From Oenanthe sinensis (Eukaryota > Streptophyta > Magnoliopsida > Apiales > Apiaceae), in contig CM053802.1 in assembly GCA_028671895.1 (NCBI GenBank), positions 13,089,631 to 13,153,630 on the forward strand: a DNA stretch of 64,000 bases, written 5' to 3'. The position numbers and the translations under genes are program-made. The notes under the pieces were generated by a model that was not told the DNA's origin, ran no database searches, and worked only from the letters and a program-made list of their open reading frames with translations. The stretch's first letter is position 1; every line of letters begins with the position of its first letter. Below are positions 36,501 to 48,918 of the stretch, in pieces.

Positions 36501-37813
36501 AACTTTATTTATATGTATCTACCGAAAGAAGAGTGGTAGAAAATGTTAAAATATATTTCAAAAAAAAGAAAACGTTAAAGTAAAATTGAAAATTTCATGA
36601 AAAATCTTGAACGAAAACAAAAAAAAAGGTAATAATCTATATCGAAAAGATTGGCTATTGCTTTAAAGTAATGGAGGTACAGGGGACAAGATTTTTGGGT
36701 AGATGAGGAATCAAATAATTTGTACAATTAAATATGTTGCAAAATTGAGAATAATATATATATGAGGAAGAATTACGCAACGGAAAGAGATTTGGTAATG
36801 AAACAAGAATGTGCAGAAAAAGAATAAAAATTAAGCAAATATGCTTTACGGAGTTTATGAAATATTAAGAAGGAAAGCAGAGGAATGCGAGTATTTCGTA
36901 TAAAGAAATACTATAAAGTGTATGGATAAAACATATAAAAACTACAGTATATATATATATATATAAAGGATGAAGATGAGCGAGGATTATAATCATACAT
37001 TACTTTTGTTTTAGTTTTTCTTTTGACAAAAGTTTTATTTTAGTTAAATGAATTATTTCTAACAAATAAACAATAGTATATTTATTAGTTTAAATCAACA
37101 TTTGAAAAGAAAAAAGCAAAAACTTTATGTTTGAATTTAACGAAGATAGTTGAATCTAATTTAGTTTGGTCAGCAAAAAACGTGGAAACCGTGAAATGCT
37201 ACACTAATGTGAGAAACACCTGTAATAAAAGTTATAAAATGACGAGAATATTATTAATATAATACAGATATATTGACATTATTTCCCGAATATAACAACT
37301 GGATGCCAGTTGCATACTTACATGTCATATTATACCCATGTTTGTAAGTATTGTATACTATATTTTCACTCTTCATCCTTTTCTATTTGACCACAATTGT
37401 TTGTGTACGAGTGGTTCTCTGTGATAGCTGGTGTGATATATTTATATTGGCATTAACCAAATAATATTAATGCTGAACCATCGCAATCAACACATTATCA
37501 AATTTCTGAAAACTCATTCTTACATATAATCATGTTTTTTAAAAACTGAAAGGATTTTAATTTAGATTTTTGTAATCGTGAAATAAGTTTTAAATTTTGA
37601 ATAACTTTATTTGACACTATCAAATTCATCTCTCCTTTAAAAACTAACTCGTAAAATAAATTTTATGTTAATGTTATTTTTTAAGCGATTTTTACCTACA
37701 TCGATTAATACTATCGTACCTTTTCACATCCAACTAGTCAATTGAAAATAAATTAACCTCGAATCCCCCTATAATTTTTTAAGTGATAATTACGGGTTTG
37801 TTTCCACCCCAAA

Positions 37814-38959
37814 TCTATCTATTATATCTCTTATAGGGGAACATCACATTCTATCCTGAGCAAATTTATTCAGTATGAAATGACAATTCTGTCCTTGCAT
37901 GCCTCCCCCATACCTGTTTATCTATCCCTCCAGACCTGCTTATTCAATACGAAACACCCAAGCCTATTTCTGACCCTATTCCCCATTTATTTCTATACCC
38001 AAACCGAACTGAACCGACCTCTAAATATTACCTTACTATTATGTATTTTATGGGTTTTGAAGTTCTGCGTGTTCTCTCCGGTTGTGATGCTTTATAGGAT
38101 TAGAGCTGAAAATTAAGTTTGCCCCTATCACAAAAAATTTATTTGTCAATCAAAATTGATCGATTTGCCTCTTGTATTGAATTGCTTCAAAACATCTAAA
38201 TTATTAGTTAATAGAGTTCAACATGAACATGAAAAATTGAAAGTTGCTGGATTTTATTGGCCAGAAAAATCATGGCTTGGCCGGAAACATGAAAACCCCT
38301 CCTCTTACTAGCTGCACATCCTTCGTTTTCAACCCATTATTTTGTCTTAGTATACATCTTGCATTTTCATATAATGGGCAGTGTTATGTAGCTATATATA
38401 TTTGTATGTGAGGAAAAGTTGCAAAGCTTTGCCAGACAATTGGCATAAAAGTCTTTCAAATGCAGCGAGAAAAAATAAAGATTAAACATGTACAAGATTT
38501 AAAATAAAGATTATCTAAAATTAGGCCTGCTAAAAATGATATAGATGCAAGAAACGGTGAGGCTGCCGTAGAAAATACTGAGACTGACGCTGAAACTAAC
38601 TAGGCAGCAGCAAAGAGGCAGAAGGCTACTTAAGTAACAAAAACTATCCCTATGAATTACTCTCTATATAAATAAAATGAAACTATCTATAATTTATGAA
38701 TAAAACGTGTAACCAGTTTAATACTTAACACACATTATTATGAATAAAGTGCTTAATTTATTACATCTAAGCACATATTAATATTTTTTTAGGTAAGTTT
38801 TAGAAAATAAAAAATATAACACATACTATTTATAAAATAATGCAGCAAACAACCACCATTATTTATATATTTGTTTTTACAATTTATGGCATTTAGTAAA
38901 GTACGTTCAAATACGAGAATTCACACGAGTCACATGCCTTGCACGGGTTCTAATGCTAG
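37814..38959 (+). mobile_element. Putative non-autonomous Helitron (1146 bp)
   Basis: It begins TCTATCTATTATATCTC after an A and ends ATGCCTTGCACGGGTTCTAA then TGCTAG before a T. This fits Helitron rules: 5' TC, 3' CTAG, A|T insertion, and a small hairpin (TGC-CTT-GCA core) upstream of CTAG. An open frame at 37880-38116 has no recognised content. No RepHel helicase is present, so it would need an enzyme from elsewhere. Confidence 0.6.
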
Positions 38960-39102
38960 TGTAACAAATAATAGAAACCAAAAATACGTGAAGGGTTCAA
39001 AATTAGGTGCAACAACATATCTCTGAAGCCAACCAACTTGTGGACTAGTTATAAGTTATAACTAGCTAAAAAAAAACTTGTGGACTAGTTCTACGGTTGC
39101 AT

Positions 39103-39207
39103 ATTTAACACCATTCTCGATTATCAACTTCAATAGCTAATTAGCTATTAGTAAGAGGATATGGTTCATGCTAAAAATAACTTATAATTGATTAATTGCA
39201 CCCACGT
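39103..39207. repeat. 105 bp direct repeat, left copy
   Basis: The sequence runs from ATTTAACACCATTCTC to ATTAATTGCACCCACGT. The right copy at 40455-40559 differs at only a few sites. The 1.25 kb between them is AT-rich with no gene. Just upstream, AACTTGTGGACTAGTT is itself doubled (about 39039 and 39076). Confidence 0.9.
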
Positions 39208-40454
39208 TTGAAATCTTTTATTTATATATATAATAGTATGACAAGATGAAAATGTTGAGTCATTTTAATTCTAAAAATGTGTAAATCATTTTATTCACTT
39301 GAAATAACCATTTTATCCCTTTCTTAATTAACTATTTTTTGGCTTTACAAAGATTAACAAGATGAATCAAACTCATAATCTCTCTGTCATAAAAACACAC
39401 TCATACCATCAAAGTATAAATCCAATATTTTACTTCTCAGATTAAAAAAAAAACTATAAGTGCATATAGAGTTTGATACATATTTATATTTAAATAATTT
39501 TTACGTTAGTTATTCAACAATTTATATATATTAATAATATATTGTGACTAGATAAAATTCAGTTTATTAATAAAATTATCATAGTATTTTAAATTATAAT
39601 ATATTGAAATAAGGATTTAATGGCCCTAAAATCACCTTTAGATAATTATATAAAGTTAAAGACATATTATAATATAACGTCAAAACAATTTTTTTTAAAT
39701 ACAAGGGATTGATTCTATTATTACAAAAATTTCATCCAACTTTTATACTTAAAATATTTCTAATTTTAGGTGAGTTACCTAAAGTCGATTTTATGAATAT
39801 TTTTCTCAATAAATAAATTTTAAATAAGATAATAACATATATAAATTATTATAAAATATAAATATTAAATAACAAATAGCGTACATAAATAATAGTCAAT
39901 ACTTGATACAATTTAAAATATTATAAAAATATAAATTAACATATATATATATATAATTTAGTACATATAAAAAAATTATTATAGTAGAAATAAGATTTTA
40001 ATTTGAACTAAATATTGAAAATACTAATATCATATATATGCTTATTGAGTAAAAATTTAAAAAAAAGGATCGAGTACAAATGATATAAAGTTTAATTTTA
40101 ATAATATAATATATTATTGATTTAGTAAAAATGACATCTGCTTAGTTATTTGTATTTCGGCTGATGATACTTTAAATAATATTTACATTATAAAAAATTA
40201 AATATCATACACAATATATAACTATACTATGTACATATTATTAAAAAAAATATTTAAAGTATTAAAAATTATTTATCTGAAAAGTATTAAAACCTTATTT
40301 ATTTGAAAATGTTAAATATTGACCTCCAATCAACTTATATGTTTGATTTTAAATCAATTAAAATACATAATTATATAAAAAATTAAATTTTAAAAAAAAC
40401 GATTCATTTTAAAATAAGAAATTATAATTATAATAAAGAATAAAATTGAAAGCA
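39208..40454. other. AT-rich segment bracketed by the 105 bp direct repeats
   Basis: Very AT-rich with no coding content. No terminal inverted repeats were seen at its edges. It begins near TTTATATATATAATAGTATG, a phrase also found near other Helitron-like remnants. Confidence 0.55.
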
Positions 40455-40559
40455 ATTTAACACCATTCTCTGTTATCAACTTGAATAGCTAATTAGCTAT
40501 ATATAAGAGGATATGGTTCCTGCTAAAAATAACTTATAATTGATTAATTGCACCCACGT
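40455..40559. repeat. 105 bp direct repeat, right copy
   Basis: Partner of 39103-39207; it lies about 110 bp beyond the stop codon of the second RING-H2 gene. Confidence 0.9.
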
Positions 40560-40670
40560 CACAGTTTGAAATTAAAATAAATAAATCACAAAAATTCTCC
40601 TATGCATTTCGTATAAACATGAGCAGGCTCGAAAGGCCAATACATCCATCTAACAAATTGTTATGAACTT

Positions 40671-41372
40671 CTAATGATTATCAACCGATATTTCTGATGA
40701 TGAAATTGCACCAGCATCACTCGTTGAAATGGTCATAACATGTTCCGAGGACACTATATTTGGCTCGTTGGTATTATCTTGTGCAGGCACTGCTAGAACA
40801 TGTTCTGAGGACATATTATGTACCCGATCAGCATCATTTTGTGAAGATACTTGCTCAACATGTTCCTGAAACAAAATATCTATATGGGCAAAACTATCCC
40901 TTGACGACACTGCCACGGCCTGTTCTGGAATAGAGGGCACAATGTCGGCACGACAAAGTGGACAATTTGGGTGCGAAATTAGCCACCTATCAATACATGG
41001 CACATGAAAATTATGTGCACATTCAGGCAATACCCGTAACTCATCATTCTCTTTGAATTCGCCAAGACATATAGCGCATACACCTTCATTGCACTCTTTT
41101 GTGTACTTGAAAGTTGGGATTGACTGCAGACTCGAATTGCTCCTACTGCTACTACTAGCTACATGGTCTCTAGTAGTATTACCAATTCGAACATTTCGCC
41201 ATGGACGTTCATTTTCCAGCGTTTCTTGCCGCCTCTCTTCTGAACTGCACCAACCAAGCAACATGAAATGGAGCGTTGCAACTATGATAGCCCCGGCAAT
41301 GACCCCGAGAAGGCCTATAAAGAGCGGATTAACATCGTGGTGCCGATGATATTCTTGGTCTAAATTAGACAT
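40671..41372 (-). CDS. RING-H2 finger protein, ATL-like, with C-terminal 20-residue repeats, 233 aa
   Basis: Probable membrane-anchored E3 ubiquitin ligase. The start is the ATG at 41372 (MSNLDQEYHR); upstream in-frame codons have no other ATG. A hydrophobic helix spans about residues 17-40. The RING-H2 finger uses C99, C102, C118, H120, H123, C126, C137 and C140, with the ATL-typical LPEC and WLISHPNCPLC. A Ser run (about 73-82) lies between helix and ring. After the ring, residues 150-229 are four consecutive 20-residue repeats starting EQA/EHV and ending near SS. This repetitive tail is not a feature I know from ATL proteins. The gene is intronless like its neighbour 6 kb away, but the two differ enough not to be a recent tandem pair. 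Confidence 0.92.
   Translation of the reverse strand: MSNLDQEYHRHHDVNPLFIGLLGVIAGAIIVATLHFMLLGWCSSEERRQETLENERPWRNVRIGNTTRDHVASSSSRSNSSLQSIPTFKYTKECNEGVCAICLGEFKENDELRVLPECAHNFHVPCIDRWLISHPNCPLCRADIVPSIPEQAVAVSSRDSFAHIDILFQEHVEQVSSQNDADRVHNMSSEHVLAVPAQDNTNEPNIVSSEHVMTISTSDAGAISSSEISVDNH
40686..40925 (-). repeat. Four 60 bp coding repeats in the RING-H2 gene
   Basis: The units are 40925-40866, 40865-40806, 40805-40746 and 40745-40686. Their protein starts are EQAVAVSS, EHVEQVSS, EHVLAVPA and EHVMTIST. At DNA level AACATGTTC recurs every 60 bp. The length of exactly 20 codons keeps the frame. Confidence 0.9.
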
Positions 41373-41399
41373 GGAAACAAATAAACTTAGCAAGTACGA

Positions 41400-44300
41400 A
41401 TAACAATGTGCCTTGAATATATGTTGTGGGCAATCAAATTTAAAGTTTTGTACATGTTAATTGGAAGTCTTTTATAATTGTAAATCTGTGTAAAATAATA
41501 GTAGAAGAGGAATTGTTTCATTTATATAACTTAGATATCACGCACAAACATTCTACTAATATTGATTACAAATTTGGAGGCAAGTAAAGTAAAATCACCT
41601 GACGTATCCTCCAAATCGTCGAATTAAAGAAATGTTTTAAATTTGAACCACAATGAGACAGACATGCATCGAGATAGAGTCACGTACATACAAGACACAA
41701 AAAATATCAATAATACCCGCTTACAACGCGTCACGGGCTGATGATCGCATGCAGGTTGATATGTATATATATCCTGTTTATACTCGTATACGGAGTACTT
41801 TTTAAGGAAAAGCCACCATCGAAATTTAGAAGAATATTGAAAAGGATGAGGAATAATACCGCTAGCCGGAGTTGTGTTGTAATTAATTACAGCAATTAAT
41901 TAAGGATGGTACTTAACATTTGAGGAGAGAATCAGTAGCTAATAATAGCATAGGATGTATCAAAAAATTTAATTATTCTCTTTCTTGTTTTTATTAGCTG
42001 GAGTAGAAATGCATCTGATTAGTTCAGTCAAGTCTTGAGGATAAACACTTAGCTAAAAAAAAAGTCTTGAGGATAAACGTACTGATCAATTATTTTTGAA
42101 CTTTTATTTTAACAAATTCTAGAAATTTAAAATTAAATCATCATATTATCTAGTACAACCCTACAAACAAGAATAATCCCAAATTTTTCTCAGAATTATA
42201 TATGTTTTTTTTGTTAAGTCAGAATAACATATGTTGAAAAGCATAATAAATATTTTTCTTTAATTTTGTCGATCTATTTGTGCGAAAATCGATTTGTTGG
42301 AGTACACCAGATTTAGATGGGGGGAAACGTCAGTAACAACGTGTTGCCTGCTTCATTCAGCCAGGTTTTTGGTTTAGTGGTGAAAGTTACAATTTCTCTC
42401 TAATAATAAAAGAATTGGTAATAATTATGATAATTTTTGTGATTTTGTCATTTTTGGTGGCTAAACAAGTTTTTGTTGGTCCTCTTTGGTGGATATCGAT
42501 ATTTGATAAGAAATTAAATGGAATATTGAAAATTCGACAAGTCAAAATTTTGTCCTATTACAAGTGATTCGTTTCAATAATGAAACTGGTTCGTGATGCT
42601 TATCTACTGCAGATCGACTTTAATAAAAAAAAATCTGTATTAAAACAAATGAATATGTTATTAAATAGGACACTTGTCAAGGTGCTTATGTGTTTTACTC
42701 TAATTTATTCTCTCTTTTTCTTTTATTCTCCCTCATTTTACTAAATCTCTCTTATTATTTATTATTTTTTGTATCTTTCCACTAATTATCTCTATCACAT
42801 CTTACCAACTTTCTTATATTTTTTCTTATTATTATATTTATAAATTTCTTCTTATTATTGTATTTATAAAAATAATTATAAATTTATTTAATATTTCTAT
42901 AATCAAATAATATATTCAATAAAATTTCTAAACCGTTGTTTTATTTTACATATTAAAATTATATGGTATTGAAAATTCTTAAATAAATTATTAAATGAAT
43001 AAATTTTATACTTATAACAAATATATAATACTATTTGAATACATTAAAAAATATAATACAATTTGAACACAACGAACACAAGTCATGTTTTTATTTCAAT
43101 TTAAATACATGGTTCTCTTTTTTTCAAAATAATTATTTATTTGTTACATCAACTAAATTACACTATAAATTCTATTAATTAATATTCTATAAATTAATAA
43201 CATTTTTAAATAATAACTTTCTAAGATCCCAACTTGATTTAATATAAAAGTTTGTTAATTTTAATAAATTAAAAAATAATATAATTAAAAATATCTTATA
43301 TAAATATATAATCGCTCTAACATTATAAAATAATAAAATTTTAAATTATAAATGATAATTTTATGAAATAGGCTTTTTTTCTACCGATAATAATAGAGCA
43401 GATAGTTTTAAAGTTGTTACTTTTCTTTTACTAAAAAATATATGTTATATAGTATAGTGTAAGTAATGTGTCAAAATAAAAATATAATTTTAAAATTGCA
43501 CTAATTTTATTTGAATGATTTTTTTTAATTTCATTACTTGCGCTATATTATATAGTGTAAGTAATGTATTCAGAAAAAATAAATCAAGTCGTCTTAAAAT
43601 AATTAAAATTTTATTTGTGTTAGTTTTTTATGCATTATTTACACTATATTATATAGTATAAATAAAAATATTTCCAAAAAAAATACGTAAATGATTAGCT
43701 AAAATAACGATTAGATAAAATAATAATATATTTAATAATATCGATCTATTTTTATCTTATTTAATTGAATTAATTAAAATTTTATTTAAGGCATATTTTA
43801 ACTATAAAACCTAATTCATTCAATTGAATATTTTGAATATGTAAAATATTTTCAAAAATAATTTATAATTAAGTAAAATAATATTTTTAAAAATATTATA
43901 TAATATTATTTCTTAAAAACTATGCATCTGCACGTGAACTATAATAGTATATTTTTATAAAATTGATGTAGCAGTCTCTAGTATTAAAAATAAATTATAT
44001 GTTCGTATGTATGATAATCTCATTTGTTTGAAGGTATCGATCTGATTATCAGCCATTGTTCATCAGACGATTTTTAGGATTATACATTTTGACTCTCTCT
44101 TTAGATTTAGTCCCCGTTTATTTTGCAACCCTATTAATATTATAATAATGTTTATGCGAGCTTAAGTATGATATCACTTGCTACGTGTACATGTTTTAAA
44201 AGTGACATCTGTTATTAGAGGAGCTGATTGAAGCAAAGTCACTAATTAATCAAGCACTTTAAAAGTCGTATCGGGAGAACACTCAGAACAGTATCACGGA

Positions 44301-47300
44301 CTAAAAATAGAATCACAATAATAGCCCCCACTATCCACCAAGCATGTTCTAGTGATATTACTTTGATTTTTGTCTCAAAATTATAATCTTTACCTTATTC
44401 TACGTACTCAAAAATAATCTCCATTTTTTTAAAATGACGTGGACATATAACTTGTTTTAATTCGTGAACGTATATGTATACAGGCGGGTCTCATATTATT
44501 ATTGAAAAATTATCAATTATACATTAACAATTCAATATTTAAGACAATAGTATCAAATACTACACAAAAGTAGTTGAGTCTGAGTGTTTGCATATCATTA
44601 AACAATAGCATAATTGTGATGATGATTCGATCTGTTGATTATATGTAATAAATAACACAAGGTTTTGTTTCGAATGCGAATAAGAAAAAATGGTGAGGAC
44701 CTATGATTTTATATTATAAGATTTGTAGAATTTATGCTTATGTATTACACATTTACACATACAAAAATTAACGAGTTTGCAATATATATAGAAAAATCTC
44801 TATTTAATTTTAAGATTGGGAGTACCTATTATTTCAATTAAAAATTGAGGTCTGAGACTATTATATATGTGACTTATATTCATTCTTTTCACTGGTTTCG
44901 GAGATTTTTTGGAAGAAAAGAGGAAGATTTATTTTTCTTTAATCAATCCCATTGATTTTTTTTAGTAAAAAAAGAAAAGAAGCAAAAATTAAAAGTAAAT
45001 TTTTGATAAAATTTGTCTTAAAAATTCTCTGTATTTTTTTTAAAAAAGAGAGAAAATAAAAACTTATTTTCTTTAAAAGGAATCTGATTTGTTTAAATTT
45101 TTGTTCGTTCGTTCGTGCTGGAGTGGTGGTGCTTGGGTTCCTCAGCGCGGGGAGACACGTTGCAATAGTCACATGCACTTATAAAGATAGAGTATATATG
45201 TATTTCTTTTCTTTTTATGAATAATTTTTGCTTTTAGAGACGAGTAAGATCAGAAACACCACAAATCCCAGGTCAATGCGATGGCCGATTAGTGGGTTTT
45301 TCTCAATAATTGAGATGAAATAATTCAACTTTTATCTGCTTTTTTCCCTTCACTTGTAGCTTTCCAAATCGCACAAGGTGTATGCATACATCTGCATATG
45401 CATATCTCGTTAGCGCCTCCGTGATCAGGTTGCTCTTACTTTTCAGGAGACAATGAGATCCTGAAAAATGAAAACGATAATTCATTTTTATTATAAAAAT
45501 TAGCGATTATAATTGAATTTCAGATATAATGATGAAAAATAAAGACTAAGAATGTGGGGAAAAAATTATCTAAATACTCCTACTTTTTACGATTTTTTTC
45601 TTCACTACTTTCACATATTTCATTTCAAAACTACCGGAGATTAAGGTTTTTTTAATGTACAGCATCCATCTTTTAACAATAATGATATTTGATTAATTTT
45701 GGTTTAACAATAATGATATTTGATTATCAACAATTCATGCTGCCTTGTCAACAATTTTTTTTATTTTAAAGATGAATTATCAACAATTTTATTAGCAAGA
45801 AAATGCTAATAGTGAGAGTAATACTTTTTTAATGAGAGTTTACTGCCTCTCTTTTCTCCCTTCCTATTCTTTTTTCCTCTCTGGACTTACAAATCCTAAC
45901 CCCTCATCTCTTTAATTTAACCATAAATTCTTCTTTTTCTAACATCTTTTCCATCTATTTCAACCCGCTTTTTATCATGTTTTTTCATATTTTGCATCTG
46001 ATAATTTTTACTGTTTTATAGAGTTGGGTGATTCTGCTAAAAATCACCTTATTGCAAAGTATAATACAAGAGATATATGTTTTTCATTTAGTATTACATA
46101 TAAATCTATTGAATTCAACTCCACCTTTTTATATTATAAACTAAAATATACTATAATTAATAAAAACCAATTTTATTAACCTAAAAAATAATGGACACAA
46201 TTACGTCTTCAACATCAATAATATTAGCATTTGAAGACCAATTTTGGTTGCTTTCTTTTCTATATTTGTACAGTATTTGACTACTTAGAATATGGATTAG
46301 TTGAGCTCGATTTTAATTATAATAAAATCGAAATTGAAGTCATGTAAAATATATAATAACAAATATATATTTTTAATATTTATGCCCGTACTTTGGACAA
46401 ATTTTAAACATACCTGGATTACAAATAAGTGGGGTAGCTTTTGTACTCGTATACTCTAATTTAAGTACTCAATTATTTGATTACACAATCAAACTGTAGT
46501 GCTAATGAATCTTTATTTATTCAATAATTACTTGCAATTAATTTCATAATATATTGGTTAATCCTCTTACGCAGTTCTTGTTCCTTTCTTCCGCATTATC
46601 AATTGTTTACTGGTAAGGGAGTGTTAATCCTATTAAGGATGCACTTTTATGTTGCTGCGAATTTAACCATCCAATTAAAAAGAAGCATGCTTAGAAAAGG
46701 CTATAAAGGTGCACTCTTTACACTATTTTAAATTGGTTAATTGTTGTTTGGTGAAATAGAAAGTGTTTGGATGAATTAGTTGTTAATCACGAACCAGCTG
46801 ACGCGGTCACTTGTTTTGGACCGATGGTTTATTGTCTCATCAATAGGTCATTCTTTCAGTGTTTAATCCCAACTGATTATGATTTATGAGGTTATTTACA
46901 CATTTATTCAAGACCATAGGTTTCGTTTTAGACTAACAATAACTCTAACTCTTGGTTGTGTTCACTTGGTGTGAAAATGGAATGAGAAATTAATGCAATG
47001 TAATTATATAAAAATGTATGTGTGAAATTTTAAATAAATATGAGAAGTCTACATTTTCTATGATGAGGATTGTATATAAAATAGTGAAAAATGAAATGGA
47101 ACATTCCTTCCGAAACATGTGACTTAAAATTAAAATTATAAACATTTTCTTTAATCTCACCAAATAAGAGTATAAATTTCATTTCATTATCTCTTCGTTC
47201 CATTATAAGTGAAGTGAACAAAAGTTTAAAGGGATAGGTATAGCTTGGTAAATGAGTTGCACCGATATTTTTAAAAAAGATGGCAGAAAGTGTTTTATTT

Positions 47301-48300
47301 GTGTATCGGTGATTTTTCAAATTTTAAAGTATATATACAAGTATACAACTGCTTTTATTTTAAAAAAATAAAGGAAGAAAATACTGACTTTTGTAAACCT
47401 GGTTAAGTTCAACGCAAGAGATGAATCAATATCTAAATTAGATGTAAACAATATTCCTATTAATTAAATTCGGTAATTTTATACACGACATAAAATATGA
47501 TAGAAAAAATTATTATTTAAATTTAAACTTTTTGATGGCTATTTAAAAGCCCAAAAAAGTATTTTAAGCAAATAAGTGATTTCTTTTAAATGTTTTTATT
47601 ATTCGGTAAAATCTAATACGATAGTAGGGGTCTTAAATATTTTTAATATAAATATAAGTAATATAATAATTATGTATCTAAATAATTATTATATATAATA
47701 TATATTGATCATAAAGTTATGTAAATAAATATTGAAAAAGATAAAACCTTGTATAACAAAAATGAGAAGTTTTTATAAGTTAGTTGGAAATGATTATATA
47801 GCTACAATTTATTACATTTGAACAGTAAAAATCTATAATCTTTTCTTTTAATTCAGACGGTCAAGTATCGAATTGCATTAACATCAGGTAAACTTTTATT
47901 TTCATATAGTATGACGCCGTCTGTATAATATAACAAAATTTAAATTCAAATCAATTTTAAATTTTAATAATATAAATTTACATATATATTCAAAATTAAT
48001 TTGACAATTGTTATGAAAAAAATATGTTAATATGAAGACGAGTTTATATCACACAGGCAAGGGTAATACCCGGTGCAGGCTCTTTCCTTTTGTGTCGACG
48101 ACAGTGATGTAAACGTATACATACAAATACTCCGTACAACATAAACACAATAAATCTATACACATGTATACATGGCTCTCCCTTTCTCTCATTATAAATC
48201 TATCATCAACTCTTACATTTTCTAAACTAAACGCGTCCCCTTTCTCTCAATAACCCCATTTATATGTATATATAGTTGCGTATGTATGTATGTATATGTG
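41400..48300. other. Long AT-rich intergenic spacer
   Basis: Nearly 7 kb without a recognisable gene, RNA or complete transposon. It contains runs of simple AT sequence (42700-43900). Open frames here are short and compositionally random. Confidence 0.5.
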
Positions 48301-48381
48301 AAAACTGATAACACAGAGCAAGTTGTTGATGTGTGTGAAAGGGTTTGACTTGGACCCAATTAATTGAAACAAGAAGAAAAG

Positions 48382-48917
48382 ATGAAGAGTGTTGTTAAGA
48401 TCACTGAAAGTCCTAATCTTTGTGGATCTTTAGTTGTTCAAGCTTATCCTAAAAGGTACTCTTCTAAGATCCCATCTGATTTGGTCCTTTTCTTGGGTCT
48501 TGGCTTCATTGATTGGTAGCTTTTTAGCCCATCTCATCATTGTTTTTAATAACTGTTGAATTTCTAAGCAACCCCTTCTGTTCAGTTGTTGTTTTGGATG
48601 AATATGGATTTGATTCAGCATGTATCTGTGTTTGGAGCACTTTATATGCAAATTCTTAATATGGGTTTTGATATACACCTTTTCTAGTGTGTATTTCCCC
48701 CCTTTGTAGTAAGTGTATTGGGTTATCGGGGTTTTATCGAATTTAGTTTGATTCTGACTGTAGGGTTCTAGGTATAAGTATTGTGGTTTCTTGTTGGTTG
48801 AGGAATTGAGGGGATTAATATGATCAATATTGCAAGTATTTTGATGATATTTGTGTTGAGATGAAAATTTGGAAATCACAACCAGGATTAACCCTCAGAC
48901 GAAGGGAGACCTTCTGA
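48382..48917 (+). CDS. Spliced upstream ORF (30 codons) of the HSP20-like gene
   Basis: ATG at 48382 (context AAAAGATGA) opens a frame MKSVVKITESPNLCG and onward to a good donor AAAAG|GTACT after 48455. Joined to the acceptor CCCTCAG|AC at 48899 it continues for a few basic residues and stops at TGA 48915-48917, one base before the main ATG (TGAGATG). The 443 bp intron would lie in the 5' leader. A nearer-upstream acceptor (AACCAG at 48882-48887) would instead make it overlap the main frame. Translation is inferred, not shown. Confidence 0.5.
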
Positions 48918-48918
48918 G

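Larger units (their letters stand above)
34862..37813. other. Intergenic spacer between the RING-H2 genes, left part
   Basis: AT-rich; it holds an AAATTT hexamer run (35524-35554) and a degenerate minisatellite (36065-36500). (AT)n lies near 36949-36965. No gene was recognised. Confidence 0.6.

Noticed and set aside
37880..38116. 78-codon hydrophobic open frame
   Set aside because: It lies inside the putative Helitron, shows no family motif, and its composition follows the CT-rich local DNA.
44939..45178. Lys/Phe-rich open frame of 79 codons
   Set aside because: It is a product of A/T homopolymer tracts.
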